Shown here piece after piece: positions 1-9,686 of a stretch of DNA of 64,000 nt (positions are counted from its first letter, which is position 1; every line of letters starts with the position of its first letter). The DNA is from Ignavibacteria bacterium. GTDB lineage: Bacteria; Bacteroidota; Ignavibacteria; Kapaibacteriales; UBA2268. The notes beneath the pieces are model-generated. The model worked only from the letters and a program-made list of their open reading frames with translations. It ran no database searches and was not told the origin of the DNA. A program made the translations under genes and the position numbers. The stretch spans positions 277 through 64,276 of the forward strand of contig JAOADV010000010.1 in NCBI GenBank assembly GCA_026417135.1, in the 5' to 3' direction.

Positions 1-153
1 GCTCAGAATAAATCACCATCCAGTCTACAATTCAATTAATTTTTAAATATTAGGACAAAGCTAATTAGAGTTGGTTTTAAATTTTACCATAAACACAAAT
101 GGATACCATTGACCAATGATGGGTAATTCGTTAAAATTCCATCGAAATATTTC

Positions 154-411
154 TTAATTAAGAAATCGTCGATAATTTTGATATGATGTCCAAGTGAAAA
201 ACGGTAAATTTCGCATAAATAACATCATCAATATATTATAGCTCCTAAAATTTACCTGCATTCCGCTACATAACATACGCCATTCATAATCTTTTTCTCG
301 GAAATATACAAACCGATAGTTCGGGGGGTTATGTTCATTAAAATCAATTACTAAGTCGGGAGTATATGGCAATTCCCAGCCACATTCTACAAAGTCAAAG
401 ACAAAAAACAA
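154..411 (-). CDS. Small hypothetical ORF, doubtful
   Basis: An open frame of 85 codons that starts only with TTG, has no clear ribosome binding site and has an in-frame stop a short way upstream. The peptide is rich in Trp, Tyr, Phe and Asn (for example WELPYTPDLVIDF), which looks more protein-like than most shadow frames, but I recognise no family. It may be a remnant of a larger gene or simply non-coding. The sequence on either side (1-153 and 412-697) holds nothing else that I can support. Confidence 0.2.
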   Translation of the reverse strand: MFFVFDFVECGWELPYTPDLVIDFNEHNPPNYRFVYFREKDYEWRMLCSGMQVNFRSYNILMMLFMRNLPFFTWTSYQNYRRFLN

Positions 412-697
412 GTATTTTCGCCAATCTCCTCATATTACAAAACGGAGATTGAGAGAAGGAAGATATGATGTAATGCCACAATACCCAAAATAAACTACTC
501 TTAACTCTGGACCTAAAGAGAAGTTCTATGTCAAATGCTTTGCTGTAATTTCACTTCTAAAACATTTAAGCATTTATATAAATTTAACTTTATAGCTATT
601 GCGGCAAAATATTTAATACTTTGTACATTAAAGCGAAAGTATAGAACCAGCAAATTAAAGTTAAGTTGTTGGTGTATAATTGCCAATACCGATTATC

Positions 698-1309
698 TCA
701 AATATTGTCCTTAAATAAATAAAATCTTTTTGTAAGTAATTCTAAAATATGTGCCTTTTTTTCCGGGCTTGGTATAACAATAAATCCATTTTCATCCCCA
801 ACCGAAGTTGTCAAATAATTAGCATACAACAAAGCAGTTAAACAAGAAAGAAAAGCATCGAAAGTATGTCGGTTAGGTTTGCTGGGCAACCTAATCCCAA
901 AATATTCTTCAAACTTATTTAACTTTACTCGAAATTTCTTATCGTAAAAGCCTAAAATTTTTGCTGTTCCAGTTGGGAAAACTTCAATTACTTTTGCGGA
1001 ACAAATATTTTTGATTGAAGAAATCAAGTTAACAGCTCTTCGAGCCAATGTAAAAATAGAAGGCAAAGATAAGGGCATTGCACCATATTTTTTCATTAAT
1101 TTATCGCAAATTCTATCGCTTAATGAAATAGGTGCATCAATCGCTATTAAGCTTGGATTTAAACTCTCTATTATCGACAAAATCTGAATATCTTCGAAAA
1201 CTATTTGAAAAGATACACTAACTTCGTCAAGCAAACAAATACCACTCGGATTTTTTGGTAATCCAGCAAGGTCGATACCTAAAATCAAATGCGAAGGACA
1301 AATATTCAA
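698..1309 (-). CDS. DUF429 family protein (predicted RNase H-fold nuclease)
   Basis: A 203-residue protein resembling the DUF429/COG2410 family, whose members are predicted to have an RNase H-like fold and nuclease activity; the cellular role is unknown. The N-terminal GIDLAG (residues 11-16) and IAIDAP (55-60) supply the acidic residues expected on the first and second core strands. A VFPTGTAK segment near residue 110 and an RHTFDAFLSCLTALLYA helix near 147-163 match the later family motifs. The start is TTG at 1309, directly after the TAG of the TPR gene with no spacer, so it is probably translated by coupling. It is the last gene of an hbd-TPR-DUF429 unit. Family assignment is from remembered motifs; function is inference. 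Confidence 0.75.
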   Translation of the reverse strand: MNICPSHLILGIDLAGLPKNPSGICLLDEVSVSFQIVFEDIQILSIIESLNPSLIAIDAPISLSDRICDKLMKKYGAMPLSLPSIFTLARRAVNLISSIKNICSAKVIEVFPTGTAKILGFYDKKFRVKLNKFEEYFGIRLPSKPNRHTFDAFLSCLTALLYANYLTTSVGDENGFIVIPSPEKKAHILELLTKRFYLFKDNI

Positions 1310-2005
1310 CTAAAACACAACATCTTTAAATTCATCAAGCATATCGAGGGCTCGCCGAGCCTTACGGTCTTCGGGGTCAAGTTCTAATGCTTTCCTATAC
1401 GCAACCTTGGCTTCGTACTTTTTCCCAAGATATAAGTAAGCATCGCCAATTAAAGCATACGAAGCAGCAGAATCGGGGTTCTTTTCTATAATCTTTGTAA
1501 AATTTTCGACAGCTTCTTCGTAATTACCAAGCCGTAAATTAGTTATCCCAAGATGAAAATATGCAATGTAAAAATTTGGGTTCATTTCTATAACGCGTTT
1601 GTAGTGCTGTCGGGCTTCCCCGAGATGCCCGTAATGATAGTTCATAATTCCCAGCCAATAAATTGCTATTAAGAAATTTGGCTCTAAATCTAAAACCGAC
1701 TTCATCATATCAATTGCCTTGCGAATACGAACTTGGCGATAATAGGCGAGAGCAAGCTCAAAACGAGCAGTTGGAAAATGAGGAAGCAATTCGACTGCCT
1801 TTTCAAGGTATTTTACAGCCTCGTCCAAGTTCCCAACACGATAATAGACGTTACCGCAATGCTTGTATACGATACCTCTTGTTGGGTCTCGTTCGATTAC
1901 TTTTTTATAAAATTCTATTGCCTTGAAATATTCCCCATTTGTCTCTGCTTGATAAGCAGAAAGGATATCGGGGTCATCTGAATCGAATCTTTGATGTGCA
2001 CTCAT
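1310..2005 (-). CDS. Tetratricopeptide repeat protein
   Basis: A 231-residue protein made almost entirely of about six 34-residue TPR units, beginning near residue 20. The units show the usual pattern of small and aromatic residues, for example GNVYYRVGNLDEAVKYLEKA and YEEAVENFTKIIEKNPD, ending in a charged tail. There is no signal peptide, so a cytoplasmic scaffold or adaptor role is likely; TPR folds bind proteins and the partner cannot be read from sequence. The ATG at 2005 has a good AGGAGA ribosome binding site, which overlaps the stop of the upstream dehydrogenase gene, so the two are almost certainly on one message. The DUF429 gene follows without a gap. Confidence 0.9.
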   Translation of the reverse strand: MSAHQRFDSDDPDILSAYQAETNGEYFKAIEFYKKVIERDPTRGIVYKHCGNVYYRVGNLDEAVKYLEKAVELLPHFPTARFELALAYYRQVRIRKAIDMMKSVLDLEPNFLIAIYWLGIMNYHYGHLGEARQHYKRVIEMNPNFYIAYFHLGITNLRLGNYEEAVENFTKIIEKNPDSAASYALIGDAYLYLGKKYEAKVAYRKALELDPEDRKARRALDMLDEFKDVVF

Positions 2006-2013
2006 TGTTTCTC

Positions 2014-2892
2014 CTAAAAAACTTGTGGAACAGGTTTTTCCCCTGAATAATCGTAAAAACCTTTACCACTTTTACGACCCAAATGCCCAGCAGACACAAG
2101 CTTCTTCAACAACGGGGCTGGACGAAAACGCGGGTCTCCAAGGTCTTGATGTAAAACATTCATTATTGCAAGCGTAACATCTAAACCAATTAAATCTGCA
2201 AGAGCAAGCGGACCCATTGGATGGGAAAAACCAAGTTTCGCAACTTCGTCAATTCCATCGACCGTTCCAACCCGTTCCATCACAGCCCAAATTGCCTCAT
2301 TAATAAATGGCATTAAAATTCGATTTGCAATAAACCCAGGATAATCGTTCGCCAATACAGGTACTTTCTCAAGTTTCTGCGAAAGTTTAGTAACAATTTC
2401 ATAAGTTTCGTCGCTTGTGGAAAGACCACGAATTATTTCAACAAGACGCATCATAGGAACTGGGTTCATAAAATGCATTCCGATTACTTTATTGGGCCGC
2501 TTCGTTTTTGCTGCAATTTCAGTAATTGAAATAGTCGAGGTATTAGTAGCTAAAATAATTTCGCCAGGCATCATCTCATCCAAATCTTTGAAAATTTTAA
2601 ACTTCAAATCTTTGTTTTCCGAAACCGCTTCGACTACAAAATCACAATTTGCACCATCTTGAAAGTTTGTTGTTCCGTTGATACGACCAAGAATTTCCTT
2701 TGCTTGTTCTTCAGATAAAGTACCTTTTTTTACTTGGCGGCCAAGATTCTTTTCGATGGTTGACAAACCATTCTTTAAAGCATTTTCAAACGCGTCGCAA
2801 AGGATAACTTCAAAACCATATTGCGCGAAAGTGTGAGCAATGCCATTGCCCATTGTGCCAGCACCAAGAACGAATACTTTTTTTATCTCCAT
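2014..2892 (-). CDS. hbd: 3-hydroxybutyryl-CoA / 3-hydroxyacyl-CoA dehydrogenase
   Basis: A 292-residue NAD-dependent dehydrogenase that interconverts 3-hydroxyacyl-CoA and 3-oxoacyl-CoA in beta-oxidation or butyrate-type metabolism. The N-terminal Rossmann domain has the dinucleotide motif GAGTMG (residues 10-15). The catalytic His is in GMHFMNPVP (His140), paired with Glu152 in RLVEII, with TNTSTIS near 117. The C-terminal helical domain carries [11 protein letters not shown] close to the end. Length is that of stand-alone Hbd/PaaH enzymes rather than multifunctional FadB. The start has a strong AAGGAG site. It heads a three-gene minus-strand unit; no thiolase or crotonase is nearby, so the exact pathway is not fixed by context. 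Confidence 0.93.
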   Translation of the reverse strand: MEIKKVFVLGAGTMGNGIAHTFAQYGFEVILCDAFENALKNGLSTIEKNLGRQVKKGTLSEEQAKEILGRINGTTNFQDGANCDFVVEAVSENKDLKFKIFKDLDEMMPGEIILATNTSTISITEIAAKTKRPNKVIGMHFMNPVPMMRLVEIIRGLSTSDETYEIVTKLSQKLEKVPVLANDYPGFIANRILMPFINEAIWAVMERVGTVDGIDEVAKLGFSHPMGPLALADLIGLDVTLAIMNVLHQDLGDPRFRPAPLLKKLVSAGHLGRKSGKGFYDYSGEKPVPQVF

Positions 2893-3500
2893 TGCAACTC
2901 CTTAATAAACAAGTGAAAAAAAACGAGTGTAAAAGTAAAAAAAATTCTTCAAAATTTTACTATTAATATTTATTTTATGTTAACAAAATTGAACTTGTTA
3001 CAATAAATTACCTCTACATCTAAAAAATTAAAATAAAAGTTCTCGAAGAATTGAAGATAATTTTTTGTTTGAACCGAGATTATTTTCGATTTCTTTGAAT
3101 AATACAATCTCAACCAACATTTATTCAAGATTTAAGTTTAGTAGATTAAACTCTACGAATGAACAGTTATCTTTTATTGCAAATGCAAAATTCTTGGAAA
3201 GCAAACTAAACGCCAGAAACAAAGAAGAGCTAATCCATACACTAAAATCCTTGAAAACTCAGTTCGCCGTAACAATATAAGAAACATTGACCGAAGCCGA
3301 AGGAACAATTGAAGAAAAATTAACCACGAAAGGAGAATTTTTCCTTGATTAAATCCAAATACACCCCTTTTTTGAATTAATTTGGGAACGGCCGAATTAC
3401 AAAATTTCTTCGTAAATTACCAAATTAATTTGGTAATCCCAGAAAATGATTTAGGAATGAATATTATCTTAAAAAATTTATTTTATCACTAAAAATCTAT
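2893..3500. other. Intergenic region, mostly without features
   Basis: About 600 bases of AT-rich sequence between the divergent dehydrogenase and methyltransferase genes. The only structure I can support is the possibly decayed reading frame at 3032-3352, listed separately. No tRNA, terminator hairpin or repeat was seen. Confidence 0.5.
3032..3352 (+). pseudogene. Possible remnant of a small gene with an in-frame stop
   Basis: A frame that reads as protein-like sequence on both sides of a TAA at 3278-3280. Upstream are about 80 codons (including ESKLNARNKEELIHTLKSL), with no ATG and only TTG at 3065. Downstream, in the same frame, come 24 further codons (ETLTEAEGTIEEKL and following) to a second TAA at 3350-3352. 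The Lys/Glu-rich composition near the junction resembles real coding sequence. No family is recognised. It could be an inactivated gene or chance. Confidence 0.25.
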
Positions 3501-4367
3501 ATGTTGAATCCCAAAATTTTAAAAGAAATAAATTTTCAGGAAATAAACGATGCGTTAATCGAGTTTTACTCCTGCAGACCACGAGAATATGGAATACTTG
3601 AAAGGCCTCAGAAGGTTTACGAAAACTACGCTCAATTTATTTCAAAAATTGTAAAAAACAAAAATTCCCGAATTCTTGACCTTGGTTCTGGTTCTTGGAG
3701 AATACCATTGGAAATTGGAAAGTTTGCTTTTTCCGAAGTAGTTGGCCTTGATTATTTTTCCGATGAAGAATTCGAGGTTTACCAGAAAGAAATTACTATT
3801 CCTAACGTTAGATTAGAAAGATATATTATTAATGGGATTATACCATTTGAAAACGAGACTTTTGATGCAGTAAGTTCACTATGTGTTTTAGAACACATTG
3901 TTTACGTAGAAGAATTTTTAAATGAAATAGATAGGGTATTAAAACCCGGTGGCTACGTGATTATTCATTGTCCAAACTGGTCCGGAATTAATCATTTCAT
4001 TACTGCTTGTTTTCATATTATCTTTAAAAGAGATAGACTTTGGCAATTATACAAATTGACTGATTGTTTGGCGGGTATTTTCCGTTCTATTCTTTGGTAT
4101 TTAAAAAACCTAATTTCGAATAAACCAAAGTTCATTTTAATTTATCCGCGAATGAGAAATGGTAAAATTCATTTTGAGCGAAGTGATGATGATGCTGTCC
4201 ACCTATGCCAACCACTTTCGATAAAAAAATATTTTAAGCAAAAAGGCTACAAAACGGTCATCTATAATAGAGGTTATGGAACAACACTATATACTTACAT
4301 ATTCAATTGGCTATTCCCTTCATTTGCTTCAACTAATGTGTTGGTTTTTCAGAAGCAGAAAAAATAA
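3501..4367 (+). CDS. Class I SAM-dependent methyltransferase
   Basis: A 288-residue protein with a Methyltransf_11-like core. Motif I is ILDLGSGSW (residues 58-66), followed by GLDYFSDE near 82-89 at the end of strand 2. PFENETFDAVSSLCVLEHI near 115-132 is the typical post-motif, and RVLKPGGYVII (145-155) is motif III. The 130 C-terminal residues are hydrophobic and aromatic, with segments that may touch the membrane, as in methyltransferases acting on lipid or polysaccharide substrates. The substrate is unknown. It stands alone between a gene remnant and a tRNA on the opposite strand. No strong ribosome binding site precedes the ATG. Confidence 0.85.
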   Translation: MLNPKILKEINFQEINDALIEFYSCRPREYGILERPQKVYENYAQFISKIVKNKNSRILDLGSGSWRIPLEIGKFAFSEVVGLDYFSDEEFEVYQKEITIPNVRLERYIINGIIPFENETFDAVSSLCVLEHIVYVEEFLNEIDRVLKPGGYVIIHCPNWSGINHFITACFHIIFKRDRLWQLYKLTDCLAGIFRSILWYLKNLISNKPKFILIYPRMRNGKIHFERSDDDAVHLCQPLSIKKYFKQKGYKTVIYNRGYGTTLYTYIFNWLFPSFASTNVLVFQKQKK

Positions 4368-4383
4368 TTAAGGTGTACTTCTG

Positions 4384-4457
4384 TGCTCCTTGGGGGACTC
4401 GAACCCCCGACCCGCTGATTAAGAGTCAGCTGCTCTGGCCAACTGAGCTAAAGGAGC
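4384..4457 (-). tRNA. tRNA-Lys (anticodon CUU)
   Basis: Read on the minus strand, this folds as a complete cloverleaf. The acceptor stem is GCTCCTT/AAGGAGC (4451-4457 with 4385-4391). The D arm contains AGCTCAGTTGGC, the anticodon arm CTGACTCTTAATCAG has loop CTCTTAA and so anticodon CTT, and the T arm has GGTTCGAGTCCC. The discriminator base is A at 4384. The next three bases read CAG, so the 3' CCA is not encoded and must be added after transcription. It lies downstream of and opposite to the methyltransferase gene. Confidence 0.97.
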
Positions 4458-4508
4458 GTTCAAAATTACAAAAAAAATTGCTAATACCGAAACCTTTAAA
4501 ATAAAGAA

Positions 4509-4528
4509 GGCTCGAAGTTTATCGAGCC
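4509..4528 (-). terminator. Rho-independent terminator of the TonB-dependent receptor gene
   Basis: On the minus strand GGCTCGA pairs with TCGAGCC around a six-base loop and is followed by TTCTTTATTTT. It lies about 40 bases beyond the stop of the receptor gene and ahead of the tRNA. Confidence 0.7.
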
Positions 4529-4567
4529 CTCTTTCTATTGACAAAAAAAGTATATTTTATTCAGATT

Positions 4568-7500
4568 CTAAAATGAATAGCGAATGCCAAGCTGAATTTG
4601 CCACCGCGAGGATAAATCGGAGGTAGAAAACATTGCATCTTTGCTAATATTATTTTTTGTATCTCGTGGAGGATTAAAAGTAACTATCATTTTGCCTAAG
4701 TCATTTTGGGTATATCCATTCTTGGGGTCGTTTATCAAATCTTGAGTAACAATTCCGTTATAGGTAAATGCTCGGTCGTATGTATTGAAGCTAACGAATT
4801 TAAGATGACCCCAATCTGGATTAAGTAAATTTAAAACATTGAGTATATCGAGATAAACTTGCAAGGTATGCCCATAGACAATTGGAAAATCTTGCGTGAT
4901 TCTTAAATCCAATTGGTTGTACCAAGGCATACGAAGGGAGTTTCGTTCGATTATCTTACCCCTTTGCTTTTCAAGTTCTGGGAACCAAGAGATAAAATCA
5001 TTCAATTCATTCCAATTGCCACCTCGAAGAACCATAACTGGGTCGTTTTGAGCTTTTGGCACATAAATTAAATCATTTGTAGCACGACGGTCGGGAGTTC
5101 GGTCGCCGTTAGCATCGTTAGAATAAGCAAGCGAAAATGGGGCACCAGAACGACCTTCGTAGAATATTCCGATACTTGTTGCAAAACCATTTAGATATTC
5201 AAACTTATACGAAATATTTGCTAAAATTCTGTGTGGTATTTCGAATAAAGAAGTTCCGAGTTCAGCGTTGTTCGGATTAATTGCCCTATTGTACTGCCAA
5301 TTTGAAATTGCTCGGCTGGAAGTCAAACTGTTGACATCCTTAGCTTGGCTATATGTATAAGCAAGGTTCAAGCCAAGATTTGGGAGAAACCCTTTGCCAT
5401 ATTGTTTTTGAATTTGGAATGTAATACTCGTTTGATATCCCTCGGTAGTATTTGTCATTAAAATCACATTAGTAAATCTCGGGCTTACATCTGTCCGACT
5501 AAAAACAGGGCGACCATCTGGAAGTGTTGAATCCCCACCACGAGAATTTTTAAGAATTTGGCGATTCAAATTTTTATAGTTCATATCATATAGAGTTTTT
5601 CCGTAAAGAAATTCGATTGTCCCAACAAAACCAAGAGGTAATTCGTGGTCGACACCTACATTAAATCGCAAAATCTGTGGCATCTTTAAGTTTTTGTCAG
5701 TTAAATTAATCTCAGTAGTTCTAATAGGGGTTAAAGAGTCTATTTTCGACCTTTGTTTATTTGGGTCTGGTTCAAATGTTATACTGGGGTTGCGAACGTC
5801 CAAGCGGCCAATATCGGTTCCAGTATTTGAAAATTGATTAGAAATCCAAACTCCCGGAGTTTTCCCAGAAAAAACTCCAACTCCGCCACGTAATTGTAAA
5901 GTTTTATCAGCAAAAACATCCCAATTGAACCCAAGTCGAGGTGAAATGGAAATTGGAAATGGAAGCTCGTCGGTACTGTAACCAGAAAAATACTTTGGAA
6001 CAGTATCGTTTTTTGCAGGATTTGTTGGAAACGCAAACATATCTAAGCGGACCCCAAGCGTTAATTTTAGATTTTGCATTGCTTTCCATTCGTCCTGAGC
6101 ATAAGCACCAATTTGGAAATAGCCCCATTTTGCCCTGGGCTTTGGGTTATTTGGATCTAAACTGTAGCTTAATTGATATTGCGAAGGTTTTCCAATTTCG
6201 AAATCATATATCGAGTTGAAGGAATAAGTTCCATAAAAATCTTGCAAAAATAAATTATTAAAAGCAACATATTGGTTACTTGTTCCAAATGTAAGTGTAT
6301 GGTCCCCAAGAAAGAGATTAAAATTATCGGTGATTTCGAAAATATCTTGGTCGAGTGCATTAGCTTGCGAAAATCTTTCAACCCCCAAGAAAACGTCTTC
6401 TTTTTTTGGACCAAAATCATAAATTGCTACAGCTGGAAAAGGCTTCGAAACAGGGTCTCTTTTATCTCGGACAGCAGTATACGATACTCTCAATTCATTT
6501 GCCATATTACTTCCTAAGATGCTATTCAATTGCAATAGCGTTTGGTTTTGCAAAGAATTGAAAAAGTACTCTTGTCCAGAGAAGGTAAAAGAAAACTCGG
6601 AACGTATAACAGCATTACCTTGACTTGCACGTACCAAATTATGCCGTAATGTAAGCCTATTGTATTGGTCAATATTGTAATCTAAGCGAGCAAAAATTTT
6701 AAAATCCTCTGTTTTTCGTGTATACAAATCATAAGAACCTGGGTCGTAGCCGTATTTTGTACGTGAAATTCTGCGAATTTTTTCAAGAGTGTCCCGAGGA
6801 ACATTGTACACAACTGGATAACCTTGGTCCCCAAACAATCCTACTCTTTGTGGGTCCCTTCTATTCTTTACTTCCGCATTTACAAAAAAGAAGAGACTAT
6901 TTTCGATGATTGGTCCAGAAACTCTACCTCCGACAAAGAAATCGCTGAAATCTGGGTAACTATGTCTTTTCCCAGCTGTATCGGGAACAGGACTTTTACC
7001 AACTAAAGATTGATTCCGTCCGTAAAAATACAAGCTTGCACGATATTTGTTGGTGCCACTTCGTGTAATTGCGTTAATCAATCCACCTGTAAACATACCT
7101 TGCCGAACATCAAATGGCGCAATTGAAACTTGAAACTCTTCGATAGCATCTAAAGAAATTGGCTCAGCATTTGCTTGCCCACCCGGTGTACCAGACGAAG
7201 GCAATCCAAAAGCATCGTTCAACACAGCACCGTCGACCTGAATATTGTTGTATTTACTATTTCGAGAAGAGACATTAGAACCTTCGCTCGTCGAAGAAAT
7301 TACAAGTGGCGACAATCGGGAATAATCGTGCAAGGAGCGTGCCACGGTAGGCAAACTGCTAATTTCGACCTCAGAAATCAATTGCGATGCACCAGTGCGA
7401 TTGCTGCTTATTATATCGTTTTTATCGCTAACAACTTGAATTTCTCGAGTTACAACATCTTGCGATTGCAGCACAACTCGAATATTAAACTCTTGACCCA

Positions 7501-7792
7501 CGGAAAGAAACACATCCTCTTTGGTTTCCGTCTTATAGCCAACCATCGAGAATTCAATTTTGTAAGGTCCACCGGGACGAAGACCCGGAATTGTAAAGTT
7601 TCCACTTGAAGTAACTATTCCACCAGTTACAGTACCAGAAGGTAAATGGATAGCACGAACGGTTGCCCCAGGCAATGGGTTACCTTCGGTATCTTTCACA
7701 CTGCCACTTATCATCGAAGTTGTAACACCTTGTGAAAAAAGAAAAGTTGGTAGAAGAAAAATAATTAAGAAAAGTTGAATTACCTTAGACAT
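4568..7792 (-). CDS. TonB-dependent outer membrane receptor, Oar-like
   Basis: A 1074-residue outer membrane protein. The start at 7792 (MSKVIQLF) is chosen over an earlier in-frame codon because a GGAGGGG site precedes it and it begins a clean signal peptide ending at FSQ (about residue 21). A carboxypeptidase regulatory-like domain follows (DTEGNPLPGATV), then a plug domain with NIQVDGAVLNDAFGLP and EEFQVSIAPFDVRQGMFTGG, then a long beta-barrel rich in aromatic residues that ends with Phe, as barrels recognised by BAM do. This is the Oar-like arrangement common in Bacteroidota and Chlorobiota. No SusD partner is adjacent, so it is not an obvious SusC. The substrate is unknown. A terminator follows at 4509-4528. 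Confidence 0.9.
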   Translation of the reverse strand: MSKVIQLFLIIFLLPTFLFSQGVTTSMISGSVKDTEGNPLPGATVRAIHLPSGTVTGGIVTSSGNFTIPGLRPGGPYKIEFSMVGYKTETKEDVFLSVGQEFNIRVVLQSQDVVTREIQVVSDKNDIISSNRTGASQLISEVEISSLPTVARSLHDYSRLSPLVISSTSEGSNVSSRNSKYNNIQVDGAVLNDAFGLPSSGTPGGQANAEPISLDAIEEFQVSIAPFDVRQGMFTGGLINAITRSGTNKYRASLYFYGRNQSLVGKSPVPDTAGKRHSYPDFSDFFVGGRVSGPIIENSLFFFVNAEVKNRRDPQRVGLFGDQGYPVVYNVPRDTLEKIRRISRTKYGYDPGSYDLYTRKTEDFKIFARLDYNIDQYNRLTLRHNLVRASQGNAVIRSEFSFTFSGQEYFFNSLQNQTLLQLNSILGSNMANELRVSYTAVRDKRDPVSKPFPAVAIYDFGPKKEDVFLGVERFSQANALDQDIFEITDNFNLFLGDHTLTFGTSNQYVAFNNLFLQDFYGTYSFNSIYDFEIGKPSQYQLSYSLDPNNPKPRAKWGYFQIGAYAQDEWKAMQNLKLTLGVRLDMFAFPTNPAKNDTVPKYFSGYSTDELPFPISISPRLGFNWDVFADKTLQLRGGVGVFSGKTPGVWISNQFSNTGTDIGRLDVRNPSITFEPDPNKQRSKIDSLTPIRTTEINLTDKNLKMPQILRFNVGVDHELPLGFVGTIEFLYGKTLYDMNYKNLNRQILKNSRGGDSTLPDGRPVFSRTDVSPRFTNVILMTNTTEGYQTSITFQIQKQYGKGFLPNLGLNLAYTYSQAKDVNSLTSSRAISNWQYNRAINPNNAELGTSLFEIPHRILANISYKFEYLNGFATSIGIFYEGRSGAPFSLAYSNDANGDRTPDRRATNDLIYVPKAQNDPVMVLRGGNWNELNDFISWFPELEKQRGKIIERNSLRMPWYNQLDLRITQDFPIVYGHTLQVYLDILNVLNLLNPDWGHLKFVSFNTYDRAFTYNGIVTQDLINDPKNGYTQNDLGKMIVTFNPPRDTKNNISKDAMFSTSDLSSRWQIQLGIRYSF

Positions 7793-8180
7793 AAAACCCC
7801 TCCGATTATTAGAAAAAATGCAAATTTGTAAAAAATAATTAAAGCACAATAAAATTTTCTTGAAGATAAAATTAACCTAACTTTAAAGTCCTTATGCAAA
7901 AGGATTTAATACTTTTTCAACCATATTCTAAAGGCTGAAATAAAAGGCTTTACGACTTACAACAAAACTTATTCGAAAGAAAAGACCCATAAAATTAAGG
8001 TAGAAGTTTAAATCTAATCGATACAGATAAAAGTCTAACCAAACGACAGAGAACGAAGAAATATAAATTTTGCTCTTTTGTTTTTATTTTGGTTTTTCAA
8101 GCTCTTAGTCTAAATATTTTATTTATCTTGCAAAAATTATTTGAACTAAGAAATGATTTAAATTTCCCTTTAAATAGAAT
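7793..8180. other. Intergenic region between divergent genes
   Basis: About 390 bases of AT-rich sequence separating the receptor gene (minus) from the anion transporter gene (plus). Promoters for both must lie here, but I could not place a convincing -33/-7 Bacteroidota promoter pair or an operator. Confidence 0.5.
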
Positions 8181-9584
8181 ATGAATGTAAAATCACCCAA
8201 AATGTTTGAAAGAAAACCGATGAAAACAACCTTAATAAAAATACTATTTTCTATTTTTCCGGGCATCATCATAGTTCTATTACCAACCCCGGATGGGTTA
8301 AACAATACTGGTCATCATCTTTTGGCATTTACAGTATCAATCATTTTGCTGTGGCTAACCGAGCCAATACCAATTGGTATAACCGCTTTACTTGTTGGTG
8401 CTGGATTAATCCTATTCAAAATTCAAACTCCAACTTCTGCTTGGCAACCTTATGCCAGCCCTTCGGTTATATTTGTGATGATGATAATAATGCTTGGTAT
8501 TATTATCAACGAAGTTGGTATTACAAATCGAATCATTAGTGGAATTTTAAAATTAGGGGGACGAAAAATCGTTCGTTTTTCCATCATCTTGGCACTTGGT
8601 TCTTCCATACTTTCTTCAATCTTGCACGACGCAGCAGTAACAATAATATTCATATATTCCCTATTCCCTTTGTTCTCGAAACTAAACATAACACCCCAAT
8701 CAAGTAATAACTTTTCGAAATTTTTAACTATTTTAATCCCATTAAGTGCAAGCGCTGGTGGTTTTGGGACTATAATCGGTGGGGGAAGAAACCCCGTCGC
8801 ACTCGACTTCCTAAAAAACTTTGACGGCACTGATATAGGATTTTTCGAATATATACTCTACCAATTTCCTCTTGTGATATTTGTTTCTTTAACAACTTGG
8901 TTAATTTGTTTTCTGACTCTCAAACCAAATATTTATGAATTACCCTTAAAACCCGAAAAATCAACTCCCAATCCATTGAGCAAGAAAGAAAAATCGCTTT
9001 TAATACTTATTTTTATCGCATTCGTTTTTTGGTTCATTGGCGACCTAACTAATATTCATATCACCATTGTTGCAACTTTATTAATAGCCACAATCTGCGG
9101 CTTAGGGCTTGTCGATTTAAAAGTTATTATAAAAAAGTTCCCTTGGGACGCTTGGTTAGTTTTTGGGGCGGGAGTCTCTCTTGGTATTGCATCGATAGAT
9201 TCAGGATTAGGCAAATGGATATCGAATCAATTTGTCGGCTTGCTTGTCGATTTACCAACACCGATAAAACTCATCGCTATTGGAATTTTTGCTTCATTTA
9301 TATCAAGTTTCACCTCGAATACAGCAGCAACAGCTATCGTGCTTCCCATAGTTTTACCTTTGGCAAGCGAAATTGGACTAAATCCGAAAATTATTGCTCT
9401 TTTGATACCAGCTAGCACATCTTTTGTTTGGTTTGTTGTAGGTTCGCCACCTTCATTATTTGCTTATAGCACAGGTTATTTTTCCCAAACGGATTTTTCA
9501 AAAGTTGCGATTTCTTGTGGAATAGGAAGTATACTTATATATTCTTTAATTGCAAGTATTTATTGGTCCTTAGTGTTAACATAA
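8181..9584 (+). CDS. SLC13/DASS-family sodium:anion symporter
   Basis: A 467-residue polytopic membrane protein with about twelve hydrophobic segments. The C-terminal half has SFTSNTAATAIVLPI, matching the SNTAATA sodium/substrate signature of divalent anion:sodium symporters. The first half has a pseudo-repeat (SILHDAAVTIIFIYSLF, with HD in place of SNT), and WLTEPIPIGITALL near residue 55 is typical of the family. It probably takes up dicarboxylates, citrate or sulfate with sodium; the substrate is not readable. Three in-frame ATGs (8181, 8202, 8220) lie close together and none has a strong ribosome binding site; the first is reported. It stands alone. Confidence 0.88.
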   Translation: MNVKSPKMFERKPMKTTLIKILFSIFPGIIIVLLPTPDGLNNTGHHLLAFTVSIILLWLTEPIPIGITALLVGAGLILFKIQTPTSAWQPYASPSVIFVMMIIMLGIIINEVGITNRIISGILKLGGRKIVRFSIILALGSSILSSILHDAAVTIIFIYSLFPLFSKLNITPQSSNNFSKFLTILIPLSASAGGFGTIIGGGRNPVALDFLKNFDGTDIGFFEYILYQFPLVIFVSLTTWLICFLTLKPNIYELPLKPEKSTPNPLSKKEKSLLILIFIAFVFWFIGDLTNIHITIVATLLIATICGLGLVDLKVIIKKFPWDAWLVFGAGVSLGIASIDSGLGKWISNQFVGLLVDLPTPIKLIAIGIFASFISSFTSNTAATAIVLPIVLPLASEIGLNPKIIALLIPASTSFVWFVVGSPPSLFAYSTGYFSQTDFSKVAISCGIGSILIYSLIASIYWSLVLT

Positions 9585-9686
9585 GTCAAAAATTATAGCA
9601 AGGAAAAAATAAAATTCAAATACAATAAAACTTATTTAATAACTTCTTAAAAAATTCTTTTTGTTTAACAATAATAAAAAATAACA

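Noticed and set aside
422-451. Inverted repeat CAATCTCC/GGAGATTG
   Set aside because: The loop is 14 bases, there is no T-tail on either strand, and no gene end lies nearby; not enough to call a terminator or operator.
7175-7609. 144-codon plus-strand frame opposite the receptor gene
   Set aside because: It lies wholly inside the well-supported TonB-dependent receptor gene and its peptide (many Arg, Thr, Asn and His) is typical of a shadow frame.
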